DNA from: Pseudomonas kribbensis | Lineage (GTDB): Bacteria > Pseudomonadota > Gammaproteobacteria > Pseudomonadales > Pseudomonadaceae | Length of the DNA stretch: 64,000 bases | Assembly: GCF_003352185.1 (NCBI RefSeq) | Contig: NZ_CP029608.1 | Coordinates: 620,001-684,000, forward strand | Direction: 5' to 3' | Shown here: one piece after another, positions 8,362-18,692 of the stretch | Numbering within the stretch: position 1 is the stretch's first letter | How the letters are laid out: each line of letters starts with the position of its first letter | The notes under the pieces: model-generated | What the model was told of the DNA's origin: nothing | The model's input: the letters and a program-made list of their open reading frames with translations, nothing else | Databases searched by the model: none | Made by a program: the position numbers and the translations under genes

Positions 8362-9422
8362 CGGTCGGCGTGCTGTTTCAGCGCCCATTCCACATGCTCG
8401 CGTACCAGCTCTGACGGGTATTCGCGCCGTGCCTTGAGCGCTTCCAGTACCGGGATGCTCGATGGTGCATTACCCAATCCTACCGCCAGATTGCGCAGCC
8501 AACGCTCGTAACCAGCCCGGCGCAGCGGCGAGCCTTCGGTGCTGCTGAGGAATTTGTCTTCATCCCACAGAAACAGCTCGGCCAGTTCGGCGTTGTCCAG
8601 ATTGTGCCGTGGCTTGAAATCGCTTTCTCCGGACGGGCGGGCGAAGCGGTTCCACGGGCAGCAGATCTGGCAATCGTCGCAGCCGAACACGCGGTTGCCG
8701 ATCAGCGGTCGCAGGTCCTCGGGGATGGCGTTCTTCAGTTCGATGGTCAGGTAGGAAATGCAGCGTCGCGCGTCCAGTACATACGGGCCGACGAAGGCGT
8801 TGGTCGGGCAGATGTCGAGACAAGCAGTGCAGCGGCCGCAATGTTCGGTGCTGTGGGGCTCATCCACCGGCAGCGGCAGGTCGACGAACAATTCGCTGAG
8901 AAAGAAATAGCTGCCGGCCTTGCGGTTCAGGACCAGGGTGTTTTTGCCGATCCAGCCAAGGCCCGCCTGCTCGGCGATGGCTTTTTCCAGCACCGGGGCG
9001 CTGTCGACGAAGGCGCGGAAGCCGAACGGGCCGATTTCGGATTGAATCTTGTCCGCCAGTTGTTGCACGCGTTTACGGATCAACTTGTGATAATCGCGGC
9101 CCAAGGCATAACGCGAGATGTAGGCTTTTTCCGGTTTCGCCAGCAATTGCGCCATTTGCGTGTCGCCTGGCAGGTAGTCCATGCGCAGGGACACCACGCG
9201 CAAGGTGCCCGGCACCAGCTCTTCCGGGTGCGAGCGTTTGCTGCCGTGGGCGCCCATGTAATCCATTTCGCCGTGGTAGCCGGCCTCGAGCCAGCGCTGC
9301 AGATGCTGCTCATGCTCGGCCAGGTCCAGACCGCTGATGCCGACTTGCTGGAAGCCCAGCTCGCGGCCCCAGTCCTTGATGGATTGGGCGAGGGCGGGAA
9401 GATCTGTGGTGATGGCGGACAT
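8343..9422 (-). CDS. queG: Epoxyqueuosine reductase
   Basis: The last step of queuosine synthesis, reducing epoxyqueuosine in tRNA with cobalamin and iron-sulfur clusters. 359 residues from the ATG at 9422. The N-terminal cobalamin-binding part is followed by two 4Fe-4S motifs, CGRCTACLDICPTNAF and CDDCQICCPWNRFA, and a short C-terminal helical repeat segment. A longer frame upstream to 9506 crosses the shared promoter and was rejected. It is divergent from nnr by 63 bases. Confidence 0.95.
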   Translation of the reverse strand: MSAITTDLPALAQSIKDWGRELGFQQVGISGLDLAEHEQHLQRWLEAGYHGEMDYMGAHGSKRSHPEELVPGTLRVVSLRMDYLPGDTQMAQLLAKPEKAYISRYALGRDYHKLIRKRVQQLADKIQSEIGPFGFRAFVDSAPVLEKAIAEQAGLGWIGKNTLVLNRKAGSYFFLSELFVDLPLPVDEPHSTEHCGRCTACLDICPTNAFVGPYVLDARRCISYLTIELKNAIPEDLRPLIGNRVFGCDDCQICCPWNRFARPSGESDFKPRHNLDNAELAELFLWDEDKFLSSTEGSPLRRAGYERWLRNLAVGLGNAPSSIPVLEALKARREYPSELVREHVEWALKQHADRQCSSL

Positions 9423-9451
9423 GAGGCGAGAGAAACCGGAGCTGAGGTGCG

Positions 9452-9457
9452 TATAAT
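9452..9457 (+). promoter_or_regulatory. Candidate -10 element for nnr operon
   Basis: A perfect TATAAT lies 28 bases before the nnr ATG, in the queG-nnr divergent gap. No good -35 box is visible at 16-18 bases upstream, so this is a partial promoter call. Confidence 0.4.
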
Positions 9458-9485
9458 TCTGCCAGACATCGGAGCCCGAAGACGC

Positions 9486-10985
9486 ATGCCGCACACTAAA
9501 GATCAATTACCCGACGCGCTGTACCGCGCCGCGCAGGTGCAGGCACTCGACGCACGGCTGATTGCCGCCGGTACGCCGGGCTTCGAATTGATGCAGCGTG
9601 CCGCTCATGCCACCTGGCGCGCACTGGTACGCCAATGGCCTTCGGCGAACGAACTGACGGTGCTGGCCGGCCACGGCAACAACGCCGGCGATGGTTATCT
9701 GATCGCTGCACTGGCCCGCCGTGCGGGTTGGGTGGTGCAGGTGCTGGCCGTCGGCGATCCGCAACGATTGCAGGGTGATGCGGCCCTGGCGCATGCCGAA
9801 GCATTGGCCGAAGGTGTTGCGATTGCTGCGTGGACTGCTTCCAGTGAATTGCGCGGAATTCTTGTCGATGCACTGCTCGGCACCGGTCTGAGTGGTGAAG
9901 TGCGCGAGCCGTACGCGTCTGCAATTTCGGCAATCAATGCCAGCGGCCTGCCGGTGGTGGTGGTCGATATCCCTTCCGGCTTATGTGCCGATACCGGCCA
10001 TGTGCTGGGCAGCGCGGTACGCGCCGATCTCACGGTGACCTTCATCGGTCTCAAGCTTGGCCTTTTTACCGGGGACGCGGCGGATCACGTCGGCAACCTG
10101 TTGTTCAACGATCTGCAAGCGCCGGCCGAAACCTGCAGTGACATTGCCGTCGCCGCCCGCCGGCTCGATGCCGCTAATCTGCCGCGTCTTCCGGCCCGGG
10201 CGCCGGCTGCGCACAAGGGGCGTTTTGGCCATGTCCTGTTGATCGGTGGCGATCACGGTTTTGGCGGGGCGATTCTGCTCAGTACCGAAAGCGCCTTGCG
10301 TAGCGGGGCCGGGATGGTGTCGCTGGCGACCCGGCCGGACCATGTCCCGGCGGCATTGAGTCGGGTGCCGGAAGCCATGGCGTTGGGCACCTCGTCGGCC
10401 AATCAACTGATGGGGTTGCTGGAAAAGGTGTCCGTATTGGTGGTCGGTCCGGGACTTGGACAGGCGAGCTGGGGCCGGGCGCTGCTGTCGGCCGCCGCCA
10501 ATGCGCCGCTGCCGCAGGTGTGGGATGCCGATGCTTTGAATCTGCTGGCGTCCGGAGCTGTCACTCTGCCCAAGGATTGCGTGATCACGCCGCATCCGGG
10601 GGAGGCGGCGCGATTGTTGGGGATCAGCACTGCCGAGGTGCAGGCTGATCGGCCGGCGGCGGCGCTGGCGCTGAGCAAAAAATACACAGCGGTTGTGGTG
10701 CTCAAGGGCGCCGGTAGTCTGATCGCTCATCCCGACGGGCGTCTGGCGTTGTGTCATCAAGGCCATCCGGCCATGGCCACTGCGGGCCTCGGCGATGTGC
10801 TGGCCGGTCTGGTCGGCGCGTTGCTGGCTCAGGGCATGAATGCGTTCGACGCAGCGTGTCTTGCAGTCTGGCTGCACGCCAACGCCGGGGCGCAACAAGG
10901 TAAATTCGGCCGTGGGCTGGCGGCCAGTGATCTGATTCCAGCCATTCGTCAGTTGTTGGAGGAGCATGCACCGTGTCTGAAGTAA
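9486..10985 (+). CDS. nnr: Bifunctional NAD(P)H-hydrate repair enzyme
   Basis: Repairs hydrated NADH and NADPH. 499 residues: an N-terminal YjeF_N epimerase domain (about 1-215; GHGNNAGDGYLIA is the nucleotide-binding loop) fused to a C-terminal ribokinase-like ADP-dependent dehydratase (about 225-490; KGRFGHVLLIGGD, HPGEAARL, and GLGDVLAGL with the catalytic aspartate). The frame is open far upstream on the plus strand, but that part is the antisense of queG; MPHTKDQLPDALY is the natural start. The 3' end overlaps tsaE by 13 bases. Confidence 0.95.
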   Translation: MPHTKDQLPDALYRAAQVQALDARLIAAGTPGFELMQRAAHATWRALVRQWPSANELTVLAGHGNNAGDGYLIAALARRAGWVVQVLAVGDPQRLQGDAALAHAEALAEGVAIAAWTASSELRGILVDALLGTGLSGEVREPYASAISAINASGLPVVVVDIPSGLCADTGHVLGSAVRADLTVTFIGLKLGLFTGDAADHVGNLLFNDLQAPAETCSDIAVAARRLDAANLPRLPARAPAAHKGRFGHVLLIGGDHGFGGAILLSTESALRSGAGMVSLATRPDHVPAALSRVPEAMALGTSSANQLMGLLEKVSVLVVGPGLGQASWGRALLSAAANAPLPQVWDADALNLLASGAVTLPKDCVITPHPGEAARLLGISTAEVQADRPAAALALSKKYTAVVVLKGAGSLIAHPDGRLALCHQGHPAMATAGLGDVLAGLVGALLAQGMNAFDAACLAVWLHANAGAQQGKFGRGLAASDLIPAIRQLLEEHAPCLK

Positions 10986-11443
10986 CCCTGTACCTGGCCG
11001 ATGAACAGGCGATGAGCGACTTTGGCGCACGGATCGCCCGGGTGACCGGCGGCCATGGTCTGATTTTTCTCGAAGGCAACCTCGGCATGGGCAAAACCAC
11101 GCTGTCGCGGGGCATCATTCGCGGGCTGGGGCATGTCGGTGCGGTGAAAAGTCCGACCTTCACCCTGGTCGAACCATACGAGATCGGTGACATCCGCGCC
11201 TTCCACTTCGACCTGTACCGCCTGGTGGATCCGGAAGAGCTGGAGTTTCTCGGCATCCGCGACTATTTCGAAGACGACGCCCTGTGCCTGATCGAGTGGC
11301 CCGATAAAGGTGCAGGCTTTTTGCCAAAGCCCGACCTGACCATTACCATTAGCCCGCAAGGCAGCGGGCGTTCGCTGACTATTTTGTCCCAGGGCTCGCG
11401 TGGCGAGGCCTGGTGTGCCGCTTTGGCGTTGGAATCCAAATAA
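10973..11443 (+). CDS. tsaE: tRNA t6A37 modification ATPase TsaE
   Basis: A 156-residue P-loop protein (old name YjeE) that works with TsaB and TsaD to make threonylcarbamoyl-adenosine at position 37 of ANN-decoding tRNAs. Walker A is GNLGMGKTTLSRG; family motifs SPTFTLVEPY and HFDLYRLVDPEEL follow. The start is GTG at 10973, preceded by GGAGGAG, inside the end of nnr. tsaB and tsaD are not in the window. Confidence 0.95.
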   Translation: MSEVTLYLADEQAMSDFGARIARVTGGHGLIFLEGNLGMGKTTLSRGIIRGLGHVGAVKSPTFTLVEPYEIGDIRAFHFDLYRLVDPEELEFLGIRDYFEDDALCLIEWPDKGAGFLPKPDLTITISPQGSGRSLTILSQGSRGEAWCAALALESK

Positions 11444-12880
11444 ATGATGGGGTTAGGTATGCGCTTTCGCGCGTTGGTGGCTGCCGCTGGACTGATGTTG
11501 ATGGCAGTAACCGTCAACGCTGTGGCCGAGACGAAGGTCAACAGCGTGCGCCTGTGGCGGGCGCCGGACAACACGCGCCTGGTGTTCGACCTGACCGGTC
11601 CGGTGCAGCACAGCGTCTTCACCCTTACGGCACCGGATCGACTGGTGATCGACATCAATGGCGCCACCCTTGGCGCGCCGTTGAAAGTCTCCACCGCCAA
11701 CACGCCGATCACCGCCATGCGCTCGGCCCAGCGTACGCCGACCGATCTGCGGGTGGTCATCGACCTGAAGAAAGCCGTCACCCCGAAAAGCTTCTCGCTG
11801 GCGCCGAACGCGCAATATGGCAACCGTCTGGTGGTCGACCTGTTCGATAACCCGGCCGATGCCGCGCCCCCGCCAACACCGGCTCCGGCACCGACGGTCG
11901 CGACCGTTCCTGCGGTGCCTGTGACACCGGCCGAGCCTGCGATCAAACTGCCTCCGGCCCCGGCCGGCAAACGCGACATCATTGTGGTGATCGACGCCGG
12001 TCACGGTGGCGAAGACCCGGGTGCATCCGGCTCACGCGGTCAGCGCGAGAAAGACGTGGTGCTGCAGATCGCCCGTGAATTGCAACGTCAGGTCAACGGC
12101 ATGAAAGGCTTCCGCGCCGAACTGACCCGTACCGGCGACTACTTCATCCCGCTGCGCGGCCGTACCGAAATCGCCCGCAAGAAAGGCGCCGACCTGTTCG
12201 TCTCGATCCACGCCGATGCCGCGCCGTCTGCGGCCGCGTTCGGTGCATCGGTGTTTGCCCTGTCCGACCGTGGCGCAACGTCGGAGACCGCCCGTTGGCT
12301 GGCCGACAGCGAAAACCGTTCCGACCTGATCGGCGGTGCCGGCAACGTCAGCCTCGACGACAAGGACCGCATGCTCGCCGGCGTTCTGCTCGACCTGTCG
12401 ATGACTGCCTCGCTGACCTCCAGCCTCAATGTCGGTCAGAAAGTCCTGACCAACATCGGCCGTGTCACGCCGTTGCACAAGCAGCGCGTGGAGCAAGCCG
12501 GGTTCATGGTGCTGAAATCGCCGGACATCCCGTCGATCCTGGTGGAAACCGGCTTCATCTCCAACGCCAACGAAGCGAACAAGCTCTCGGCCTCGAGCCA
12601 CCAGCAGGCGCTGGCGCGTTCGATCAGCAGCGGCGTGCGTCAGTTCTTCCAGCAGAACCCGCCACCGGGCACTTACATTGCGTGGCTGCGTGATTCGGGC
12701 AAGATCGCCCAGGGGCCACGTGATCACCGGGTTAGTCCGGGTGAGACCCTGGCGATGATCGCGGTGCGTTATCAGGTGTCGGCCGCTACATTGCGCAGCG
12801 CCAATAACCTGAGCAGCGACGAGTTGAAGGTCGGTCAGCACCTGACCATTCCGGGCACCGAACTGGCGTCCAAAGAATGA
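11444..12880 (+). CDS. amiB: N-acetylmuramoyl-L-alanine amidase (AMIN + Amidase_3 + LysM)
   Basis: A periplasmic zinc amidase that cuts peptide stems from peptidoglycan during daughter-cell separation. 478 residues: a signal peptide ending near VNAVA, an AMIN domain (about 35-140) that targets the septum, a Pro/Ala-rich linker (about 145-175), Amidase_3 (about 180-400; zinc ligand His187 in DAGHGG, SIHADA, and VETGF with the catalytic Glu), and a C-terminal LysM domain ([16 protein letters not shown]). The start could instead be the ATG at 11459. It is located between tsaE and mutL, the usual gammaproteobacterial order. Confidence 0.94.
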   Translation: MMGLGMRFRALVAAAGLMLMAVTVNAVAETKVNSVRLWRAPDNTRLVFDLTGPVQHSVFTLTAPDRLVIDINGATLGAPLKVSTANTPITAMRSAQRTPTDLRVVIDLKKAVTPKSFSLAPNAQYGNRLVVDLFDNPADAAPPPTPAPAPTVATVPAVPVTPAEPAIKLPPAPAGKRDIIVVIDAGHGGEDPGASGSRGQREKDVVLQIARELQRQVNGMKGFRAELTRTGDYFIPLRGRTEIARKKGADLFVSIHADAAPSAAAFGASVFALSDRGATSETARWLADSENRSDLIGGAGNVSLDDKDRMLAGVLLDLSMTASLTSSLNVGQKVLTNIGRVTPLHKQRVEQAGFMVLKSPDIPSILVETGFISNANEANKLSASSHQQALARSISSGVRQFFQQNPPPGTYIAWLRDSGKIAQGPRDHRVSPGETLAMIAVRYQVSAATLRSANNLSSDELKVGQHLTIPGTELASKE

Positions 12881-14784
12881 ATCAGGTTCTGAACGCAGCG
12901 CGCATCGAACTGCTCAGCCCGCGGCTGGCGAACCAGATCGCCGCCGGTGAGGTGGTCGAGCGCCCGGCTTCGGTGATCAAGGAGTTACTGGAAAACAGCC
13001 TCGACTCTGGTGCCAAGCGTATCGACGTCGATGTCGAGCAGGGCGGCGTCAAACTGCTGCGAGTGCGCGACGATGGCAGCGGCATTTCCGCCGATGACTT
13101 ACCGCTGGCCCTGGCCCGTCACGCCACCAGCAAGATCCGCAACCTTGAAGACCTCGAACAGGTGATGAGCCTGGGTTTCCGGGGCGAGGCTCTGGCGTCG
13201 ATCAGCTCCGTGGCGCGCCTGACCCTGACGTCGCGTACCCGCGACGCTGATCAGGCCTGGCAGGTCGAGACCGAAGGCCGCGACATGGCGCCCCGCGTGC
13301 AGCCGGCGGCGCATCCGGTCGGCACCTCGGTGGAGGTTCGCGACCTGTTCTTCAACACCCCGGCACGGCGCAAATTCCTCAAGACCGAAAAAACCGAATT
13401 CGATCACCTGCAGGAAGTGATCAAGCGTCTGGCGCTGGCGCGTTTCGACGTGGCGTTCCATTTGCGTCACAACGGCAAGACCATCCTCAGTCTGCACGAG
13501 GCCCACGATGATGCGGCCCGCGCCCGGCGTGTGGCGGCGATCTGCGGTTCGGGTTTCCTGGAGCAGGCGCTGCCGATCGAGATCGAACGCAACGGCCTGC
13601 ACCTGTGGGGCTGGGTCGGTCTGCCGACCTTCAACCGCAGCCAGGCGGACTTGCAGTATTTCTTCGTCAACGGCCGTGCCGTGCGCGACAAACTGGTGGC
13701 CCACGCGGTGCGCCAGGCTTATCGCGATGTGCTCTTCAACGGCCGGCATCCGACGTTCGCGCTGTTTTTCGAGGTGGATCCGGCAGCGGTCGACGTCAAC
13801 GTGCACCCGACCAAGCACGAAGTGCGCTTCCGTGACGGACGCATGGTGCATGACTTCCTTTATGGCACCCTGCACCGTGCGCTGGGCGATGTACGACCGG
13901 AAGATCAGCTTGCCGGCTCGGTCACTACTGCCATCGTGCGACCCACCGGTCTCGAGGCCGGCGAGTTCGGCCCGCAGGGTGAGATGCGCCTGGCGGCCAA
14001 TGCGTTGCTGGAGCAGCCGCAAGCGCAACCAGCGTTCAATACCTCGTCGGGCGTCAGCACTGGCGGCGCTTATCAATATCAGTACACGCCACGTCCGCAA
14101 CCTGCCGTCCCGGCTGCCGAGGCCCAAGCCGCGTATCGCGAGTTTTTCGCGCCGCTGCCCGAGGCGAATGCCAACGCGCTGCCGACCGGACAGGAAGATA
14201 TTCCGCCACTGGGTTACGCACTGGCGCAGCTCAAGGGCATCTACATTCTGTCCGAGAACGCCCATGGCCTGGTTTTGGTGGACATGCACGCCGCTCACGA
14301 ACGGATCATGTATGAGCGCCTGAAGATCGCTATGGCCAGCGAAGGTTTGAGCGGCCAGCCGTTGCTGGTGCCGGAGTCGCTGGCGGTCAGTCAGCGCGAG
14401 GCCGATTGTGCTGAAGAGCATGCGGCTTGGTTCCAGCGTCTCGGGTTCGAGTTGCAGCGTCTGGGCCCGGAAACCCTGGCGATCCGGCAGATTCCGGCCC
14501 TGCTCAAGCAGGCCGAGGCCAACCGTCTGGTGGGCGACGTGCTGTCGGACCTGATGGAGTACGGCACCAGCGACCGGATCCAGGCACACCTGAACGAACT
14601 GCTCGGCACCATGGCCTGTCACGGCGCGATCCGCGCCAACCGCCGCCTGGCCTTGCCGGAAATGAACGGCCTGTTGCGCGACATGGAAAACACCGAGCGC
14701 AGCGGTCAATGCAACCATGGCCGACCGACCTGGACCCAACTGGGCTTGGACGATCTGGACAAACTGTTCCTGCGCGGTCGTTGA
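12877..14784 (+). CDS. mutL: DNA mismatch repair protein MutL
   Basis: Couples MutS mismatch recognition to strand incision. 635 residues. The N-terminal GHKL ATPase (about 1-335) has [23 protein letters not shown] and [11 protein letters not shown] variable linker with Gln/Pro-rich sequence follows, then a C-terminal dimerisation domain. That domain carries [19 protein letters not shown] and CNHGRPTW, which resemble the endonuclease motifs of MutL in species lacking MutH, consistent with Pseudomonas. It overlaps amiB by 4 bases (ATGA). Confidence 0.96.
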   Translation: MNQVLNAARIELLSPRLANQIAAGEVVERPASVIKELLENSLDSGAKRIDVDVEQGGVKLLRVRDDGSGISADDLPLALARHATSKIRNLEDLEQVMSLGFRGEALASISSVARLTLTSRTRDADQAWQVETEGRDMAPRVQPAAHPVGTSVEVRDLFFNTPARRKFLKTEKTEFDHLQEVIKRLALARFDVAFHLRHNGKTILSLHEAHDDAARARRVAAICGSGFLEQALPIEIERNGLHLWGWVGLPTFNRSQADLQYFFVNGRAVRDKLVAHAVRQAYRDVLFNGRHPTFALFFEVDPAAVDVNVHPTKHEVRFRDGRMVHDFLYGTLHRALGDVRPEDQLAGSVTTAIVRPTGLEAGEFGPQGEMRLAANALLEQPQAQPAFNTSSGVSTGGAYQYQYTPRPQPAVPAAEAQAAYREFFAPLPEANANALPTGQEDIPPLGYALAQLKGIYILSENAHGLVLVDMHAAHERIMYERLKIAMASEGLSGQPLLVPESLAVSQREADCAEEHAAWFQRLGFELQRLGPETLAIRQIPALLKQAEANRLVGDVLSDLMEYGTSDRIQAHLNELLGTMACHGAIRANRRLALPEMNGLLRDMENTERSGQCNHGRPTWTQLGLDDLDKLFLRGR

Positions 14785-15755
14785 TGAGCCAGCTTCCTCC
14801 AGCGATTTTCCTGATGGGCCCGACCGCTGCGGGCAAGACCGACCTGGCCATCGAACTGACCAAGGTGCTGCCGTGCGAGCTGATCAGTGTCGATTCGGCG
14901 CTGGTCTATCGCGGCATGGACATCGGCACGGCCAAGCCATCAAAAGAGCTGCTGGCCGAGTATCCACATCGCCTGATCGACATTCTCGACCCGGCCGAGG
15001 CTTATTCGGCTGCGGATTTCCGCCGCGATGCCCTGCAAGCCATGGCCGAAATCACCGCGCGCGGAAAAATTCCGCTGCTGGTGGGCGGCACGATGCTCTA
15101 TTACAAGGCTTTGGTCGAAGGTCTGGCCGATATGCCGGCGGCGGATCCCGAAATTCGTGCGCAGATCGAAGAAGAGGCTGCACGCCTTGGCTGGCAAGCC
15201 CTGCACGATCAACTGGCAGTGATTGATCCGGAATCGGCGGCGCGTATTCACCCGAACGATCCGCAACGCCTGAGTCGTGCACTGGAAGTTTATCGGGTCA
15301 GCGGTCAGAGCATGACTGAACTGCGGCTGAAACAATCTGTACAAAGTACCGAAGCGGCGGCATCGGGACGGCGACAATTGCCCTATACTGTCGCGAACTT
15401 GGCCATTGCTCCGGCAAATCGTCAGGTACTGCATGACCGCATTAAACAAAGATTCACAAATATGCTGGAACAGGGATTCATCGACGAGGTCGTAGCCCTG
15501 CGTAATAGAAGTGACCTGCATGCCGGGTTGCCGTCTATACGTGCGGTAGGCTACCGCCAAGTCTGGGATTACCTGGATGGCAAGCTGACGGTGGCCGAAA
15601 TGCAGGAGCGGGGCATCATCGCCACGCGCCAATTGGCCAAACGCCAGTTTACCTGGCTGCGCAGCTGGGACGATTTGCACTGGCTCGACAGTTTGGATTG
15701 CGACAATCTGCCACGCACCTTGAAATACCTTGGGACCATCTCCATATTGAGCTGA
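14784..15755 (+). CDS. miaA: tRNA dimethylallyltransferase
   Basis: Transfers a dimethylallyl group to A37 of tRNAs reading UNN codons. 323 residues with the P-loop [14 protein letters not shown], the [17 protein letters not shown] motif and [16 protein letters not shown]. The start codon overlaps the mutL stop by one base (TGATG), indicating translational coupling. It is followed by hfq, the classic miaA-hfq-hflX-hflKC arrangement. Confidence 0.97.
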   Translation: MSQLPPAIFLMGPTAAGKTDLAIELTKVLPCELISVDSALVYRGMDIGTAKPSKELLAEYPHRLIDILDPAEAYSAADFRRDALQAMAEITARGKIPLLVGGTMLYYKALVEGLADMPAADPEIRAQIEEEAARLGWQALHDQLAVIDPESAARIHPNDPQRLSRALEVYRVSGQSMTELRLKQSVQSTEAAASGRRQLPYTVANLAIAPANRQVLHDRIKQRFTNMLEQGFIDEVVALRNRSDLHAGLPSIRAVGYRQVWDYLDGKLTVAEMQERGIIATRQLAKRQFTWLRSWDDLHWLDSLDCDNLPRTLKYLGTISILS

Positions 15756-15848
15756 GTCCTTGCAATTGCCGTCTATCCTTGGGGGTGTGGCGGCAAAAGC
15801 CATCTGATTACCTATTTTTTATATTGAATCCTTAAAGGAGTGCGGCAC

Positions 15849-16109
15849 ATGTCAAAAGGGCATTCGCTACAAGACCCTTACTTGAATACTTTACGTAAAG
15901 AGAAAGTTGGGGTTTCCATCTACCTGGTCAACGGTATCAAACTGCAAGGCACGATCGAATCGTTCGACCAGTTCGTTATCCTGCTGAAGAACACCGTCAG
16001 CCAGATGGTTTACAAACACGCTATCTCTACAGTCGTGCCGGTTCGTCCAATTCGTCTGCCAAGCGCAACCGAATCCGAAGCAGGTGACGCTGAGCCAGGT
16101 AACGCCTGA
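15849..16109 (+). CDS. hfq: RNA chaperone Hfq
   Basis: An 86-residue Sm-like hexameric RNA chaperone for small regulatory RNAs; in Pseudomonas it also works with Crc in catabolite repression. Sm1 ([19 protein letters not shown]) and Sm2 (YKHAIST) motifs are clear; the short acidic tail is typical of pseudomonads. The start at 15849 has AAAGGAG at 15834-15840, 8 bases upstream; the in-frame ATG at 15840 overlaps that sequence and is rejected. Confidence 0.98.
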   Translation: MSKGHSLQDPYLNTLRKEKVGVSIYLVNGIKLQGTIESFDQFVILLKNTVSQMVYKHAISTVVPVRPIRLPSATESEAGDAEPGNA

Positions 16110-16121
16110 TAGGAGTCTCCT

Positions 16122-17423
16122 TTGTTCTTTGAGCGCCACGGTGGTGGTGAGCGAGTCATCCTCGTTCACTTGGATGGACAGGACCCTGAGGCGCGCGAAG
16201 ATCCGCAGGAGTTTCAGGAACTGGCAAATTCGGCAGGCGCCGAGACCGTTGCGTTTTTCAACGTACCGCGTCATCGGCCAACCGCCAAATACCTGATCGG
16301 CAGCGGTAAGGTCGAGGAACTTCGCGACCTGGTACACGCCGAAGAAGCCGATCTGGTGATCTTCAATCACACCCTTACGCCCAGTCAGGAACGTAACCTC
16401 GAACGTGTGTTCGAGTGTCGCGTGATCGACCGTACCGGTCTGATTCTCGATATTTTCGCCCAACGCGCCCGTACCCATGAGGGCAAGCTCCAGGTAGAAC
16501 TGGCCCAGCTTGACCACATGAGCACCCGGCTGGTCCGCGGCTGGACTCACCTTGAGCGTCAGGGTGGCGGTATCGGCATGCGCGGTCCGGGTGAAACCCA
16601 GCTCGAAACCGACCGACGCCTGCTGCGGGTTCGCCTGCGCCAGATCAAGGGGCGGCTGGAAAAAGTGCGCAGTCAGCGCGAGCAGTCGCGCCGCGGCCGT
16701 TCACGTGCGGATATCCCTACCGTGTCTCTGGTGGGATACACCAACGCCGGCAAATCCACGCTGTTCAATAACGTGACGAAGTCCGAGGTCTATGCGGCCG
16801 ACCAGCTGTTCGCCACGCTGGATCCGACCCTGCGCCGTCTGGAACTGGACGACCTGGGGCCGATCGTTCTGGCCGACACCGTGGGCTTCATTCGTCACTT
16901 GCCGCACAAGCTGGTCGAGGCATTTCGGTCTACGCTCGAAGAGTCGAGCAATTCCGACCTGCTGTTGCACGTGATCGATGCGGCCGAACCGGATCGCATG
17001 TTGCAGATCGAGCAGGTGATGGTGGTGCTGGGCGAGATTGGTGCCCAGGACTTGCCGATCCTCGAGGTCTATAACAAACTCGATTTGCTTGAAGGCGTTG
17101 AGCCACAAATCCAGCGCGACGAAAACGGCAAGCCTCAACGGGTCTGGTTGTCGGCGCGTGATGGCACTGGTCTGGAATTGCTTGAGCAAGCCATTGCCGA
17201 ATTGCTGGGCAGTGATTTGTTTGTCGGAACCTTGCGTCTGCCCCAGCGGTTTGCGCGTCTGCGTGCACAGTTCTTCGAGCTGGGCGCGGTACAGAAAGAA
17301 GAATACGACGAAGAAGGTGTCAGCTTGCTGGCCATTCGATTGCCACGCTCGGAGCTCAATCGACTGGTCAGTCGTGAAGGCGTTGTGCCGACGGAGTTCA
17401 TCGAGCAACACACTTTGCAATAA
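16122..17423 (+). CDS. hflX: Ribosome-associated GTPase HflX
   Basis: A 433-residue GTPase that splits stalled ribosomes after heat stress. The N-terminal glycine-rich HflX domain includes GGGIGMRGPGETQLE; the G domain has GYTNAGKSTLFN (G1), DTVGFI (G3) and NKLD (G4). The start is a TTG at 16122 with AGGAG 6 bases upstream and nothing better nearby; the rare start may hold expression down. It lies 12 bases after hfq. Confidence 0.95.
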   Translation: MFFERHGGGERVILVHLDGQDPEAREDPQEFQELANSAGAETVAFFNVPRHRPTAKYLIGSGKVEELRDLVHAEEADLVIFNHTLTPSQERNLERVFECRVIDRTGLILDIFAQRARTHEGKLQVELAQLDHMSTRLVRGWTHLERQGGGIGMRGPGETQLETDRRLLRVRLRQIKGRLEKVRSQREQSRRGRSRADIPTVSLVGYTNAGKSTLFNNVTKSEVYAADQLFATLDPTLRRLELDDLGPIVLADTVGFIRHLPHKLVEAFRSTLEESSNSDLLLHVIDAAEPDRMLQIEQVMVVLGEIGAQDLPILEVYNKLDLLEGVEPQIQRDENGKPQRVWLSARDGTGLELLEQAIAELLGSDLFVGTLRLPQRFARLRAQFFELGAVQKEEYDEEGVSLLAIRLPRSELNRLVSREGVVPTEFIEQHTLQ

Positions 17424-17519
17424 AAGCCTGAAAAAGCGGTTGTGCCGCAACGGCAGGCATTCTGTAGCATTGGTCGGCGCGCCGTGGGTGCGTCTTTGCT
17501 TTATCAGATGGAGAGCGCT

Positions 17520-18692
17520 ATGGCTTGGAATGAGCCGGGTGGCAACTCGAACAATCAGGATCCTTGGGGTGGCAAGCGCCGCAATAACGGCGACCGCAAG
17601 GGACCACCAGATCTCGACGAGGCCTTCCGAAAGCTGCAGGAAAGCCTGAACGGGTTGTTCGGTGGTGGTAAGAAACGGGGTGGTGATGACGGTGGCGGTT
17701 CGGGCAAGAGTGGCGGCTTCGGCGGCCTGCTCGGCATCGGCCTCGTCGTGCTGGCGGCCGTGTGGCTGTACAGCGCGGTGTACGTGGTGGACGAGCAGGA
17801 GCAGGCCGTGGTGCTGCGCTTCGGCAAGTACTACGAGACTGTCGGCCCGGGCTTGAACATCTACTTCCCGCCGATCGACAAGAAGTACATGGAAAACGTC
17901 ACGCGCGAGCGTGCCTACACCAAGCAGGGCCAGATGCTGACCGAAGACGAGAACATCGTCGAAGTGCCGCTGACCGTGCAGTACAAGATCAGCAACCTGC
18001 AGGACTTCGTGCTGAACGTCGACCAGCCGGAAATCAGCCTGCAACACGCGACCGACAGTGCGCTGCGCCATGTGGTGGGTTCCACCGCGATGGACCAGGT
18101 GCTGACCGAAGGTCGTGAGCTGATGGCCAGCGAGATCAAGGAGCGTCTGCAACGTTTCCTCGATACCTATCGCACCGGTATCACCGTCACCCAGGTCAAC
18201 GTACAGAGCGCAGCGGCACCGCGTGAAGTGCAGGAAGCCTTCGATGACGTGATCCGCGCCCGTGAAGACGAGCAGCGTTCGCGCAACCAGGCTGAAACCT
18301 ACGCCAACGGCGTGGTGCCGGAAGCCCGTGGTCAGGCCCAGCGCATCCTCGAAGATGCCAACGGTTACCGCGACGAAACGGTCTCCCGCGCCAAGGGTGA
18401 GGCCGATCGCTTCACCAAGCTGGTTGCCGAGTACCGCAAGGCGCCCGAGGTCACTCGTCAGCGTCTGTACCTGGACACCATGCAGGAAGTCTTCAGCAGC
18501 ACCAGCAAGGTTCTCGTGACCGGCAACAAGAACGGCCAGAGCAACCTGCTTTACCTGCCGCTGGACAAGATGATTCAGAACAGTTCGGGCAGCAGTGCAC
18601 CGGTCACCGGTTCAGCCGCCGCCAGCAACAACACGGATGTCGTGCCGCATGTCACTGACCTGCCGCAGACACGTACAAGGGAGACCCGCTGA
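17520..18692 (+). CDS. hflK: FtsH protease modulator HflK
   Basis: A 390-residue SPFH/band-7 protein that with HflC forms a large periplasmic cage around FtsH and shapes its membrane-protein degradation. The cytoplasmic N-terminus is rich in Gly, Asn and Lys (about 1-75), followed by one membrane helix (GLLGIGLVVLAAVWLYSAVY) and the band-7 domain with a long helical part. GGAG precedes the ATG at 17520. The stop overlaps the hflC start by one base. A second, shorter paralogue starts at 58921. Confidence 0.96.
   Translation: MAWNEPGGNSNNQDPWGGKRRNNGDRKGPPDLDEAFRKLQESLNGLFGGGKKRGGDDGGGSGKSGGFGGLLGIGLVVLAAVWLYSAVYVVDEQEQAVVLRFGKYYETVGPGLNIYFPPIDKKYMENVTRERAYTKQGQMLTEDENIVEVPLTVQYKISNLQDFVLNVDQPEISLQHATDSALRHVVGSTAMDQVLTEGRELMASEIKERLQRFLDTYRTGITVTQVNVQSAAAPREVQEAFDDVIRAREDEQRSRNQAETYANGVVPEARGQAQRILEDANGYRDETVSRAKGEADRFTKLVAEYRKAPEVTRQRLYLDTMQEVFSSTSKVLVTGNKNGQSNLLYLPLDKMIQNSSGSSAPVTGSAAASNNTDVVPHVTDLPQTRTRETR

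Noticed and set aside
8604..9485. Long N-terminal extension of nnr
   Set aside because: It is the antisense of queG; the conserved protein begins at 9486.
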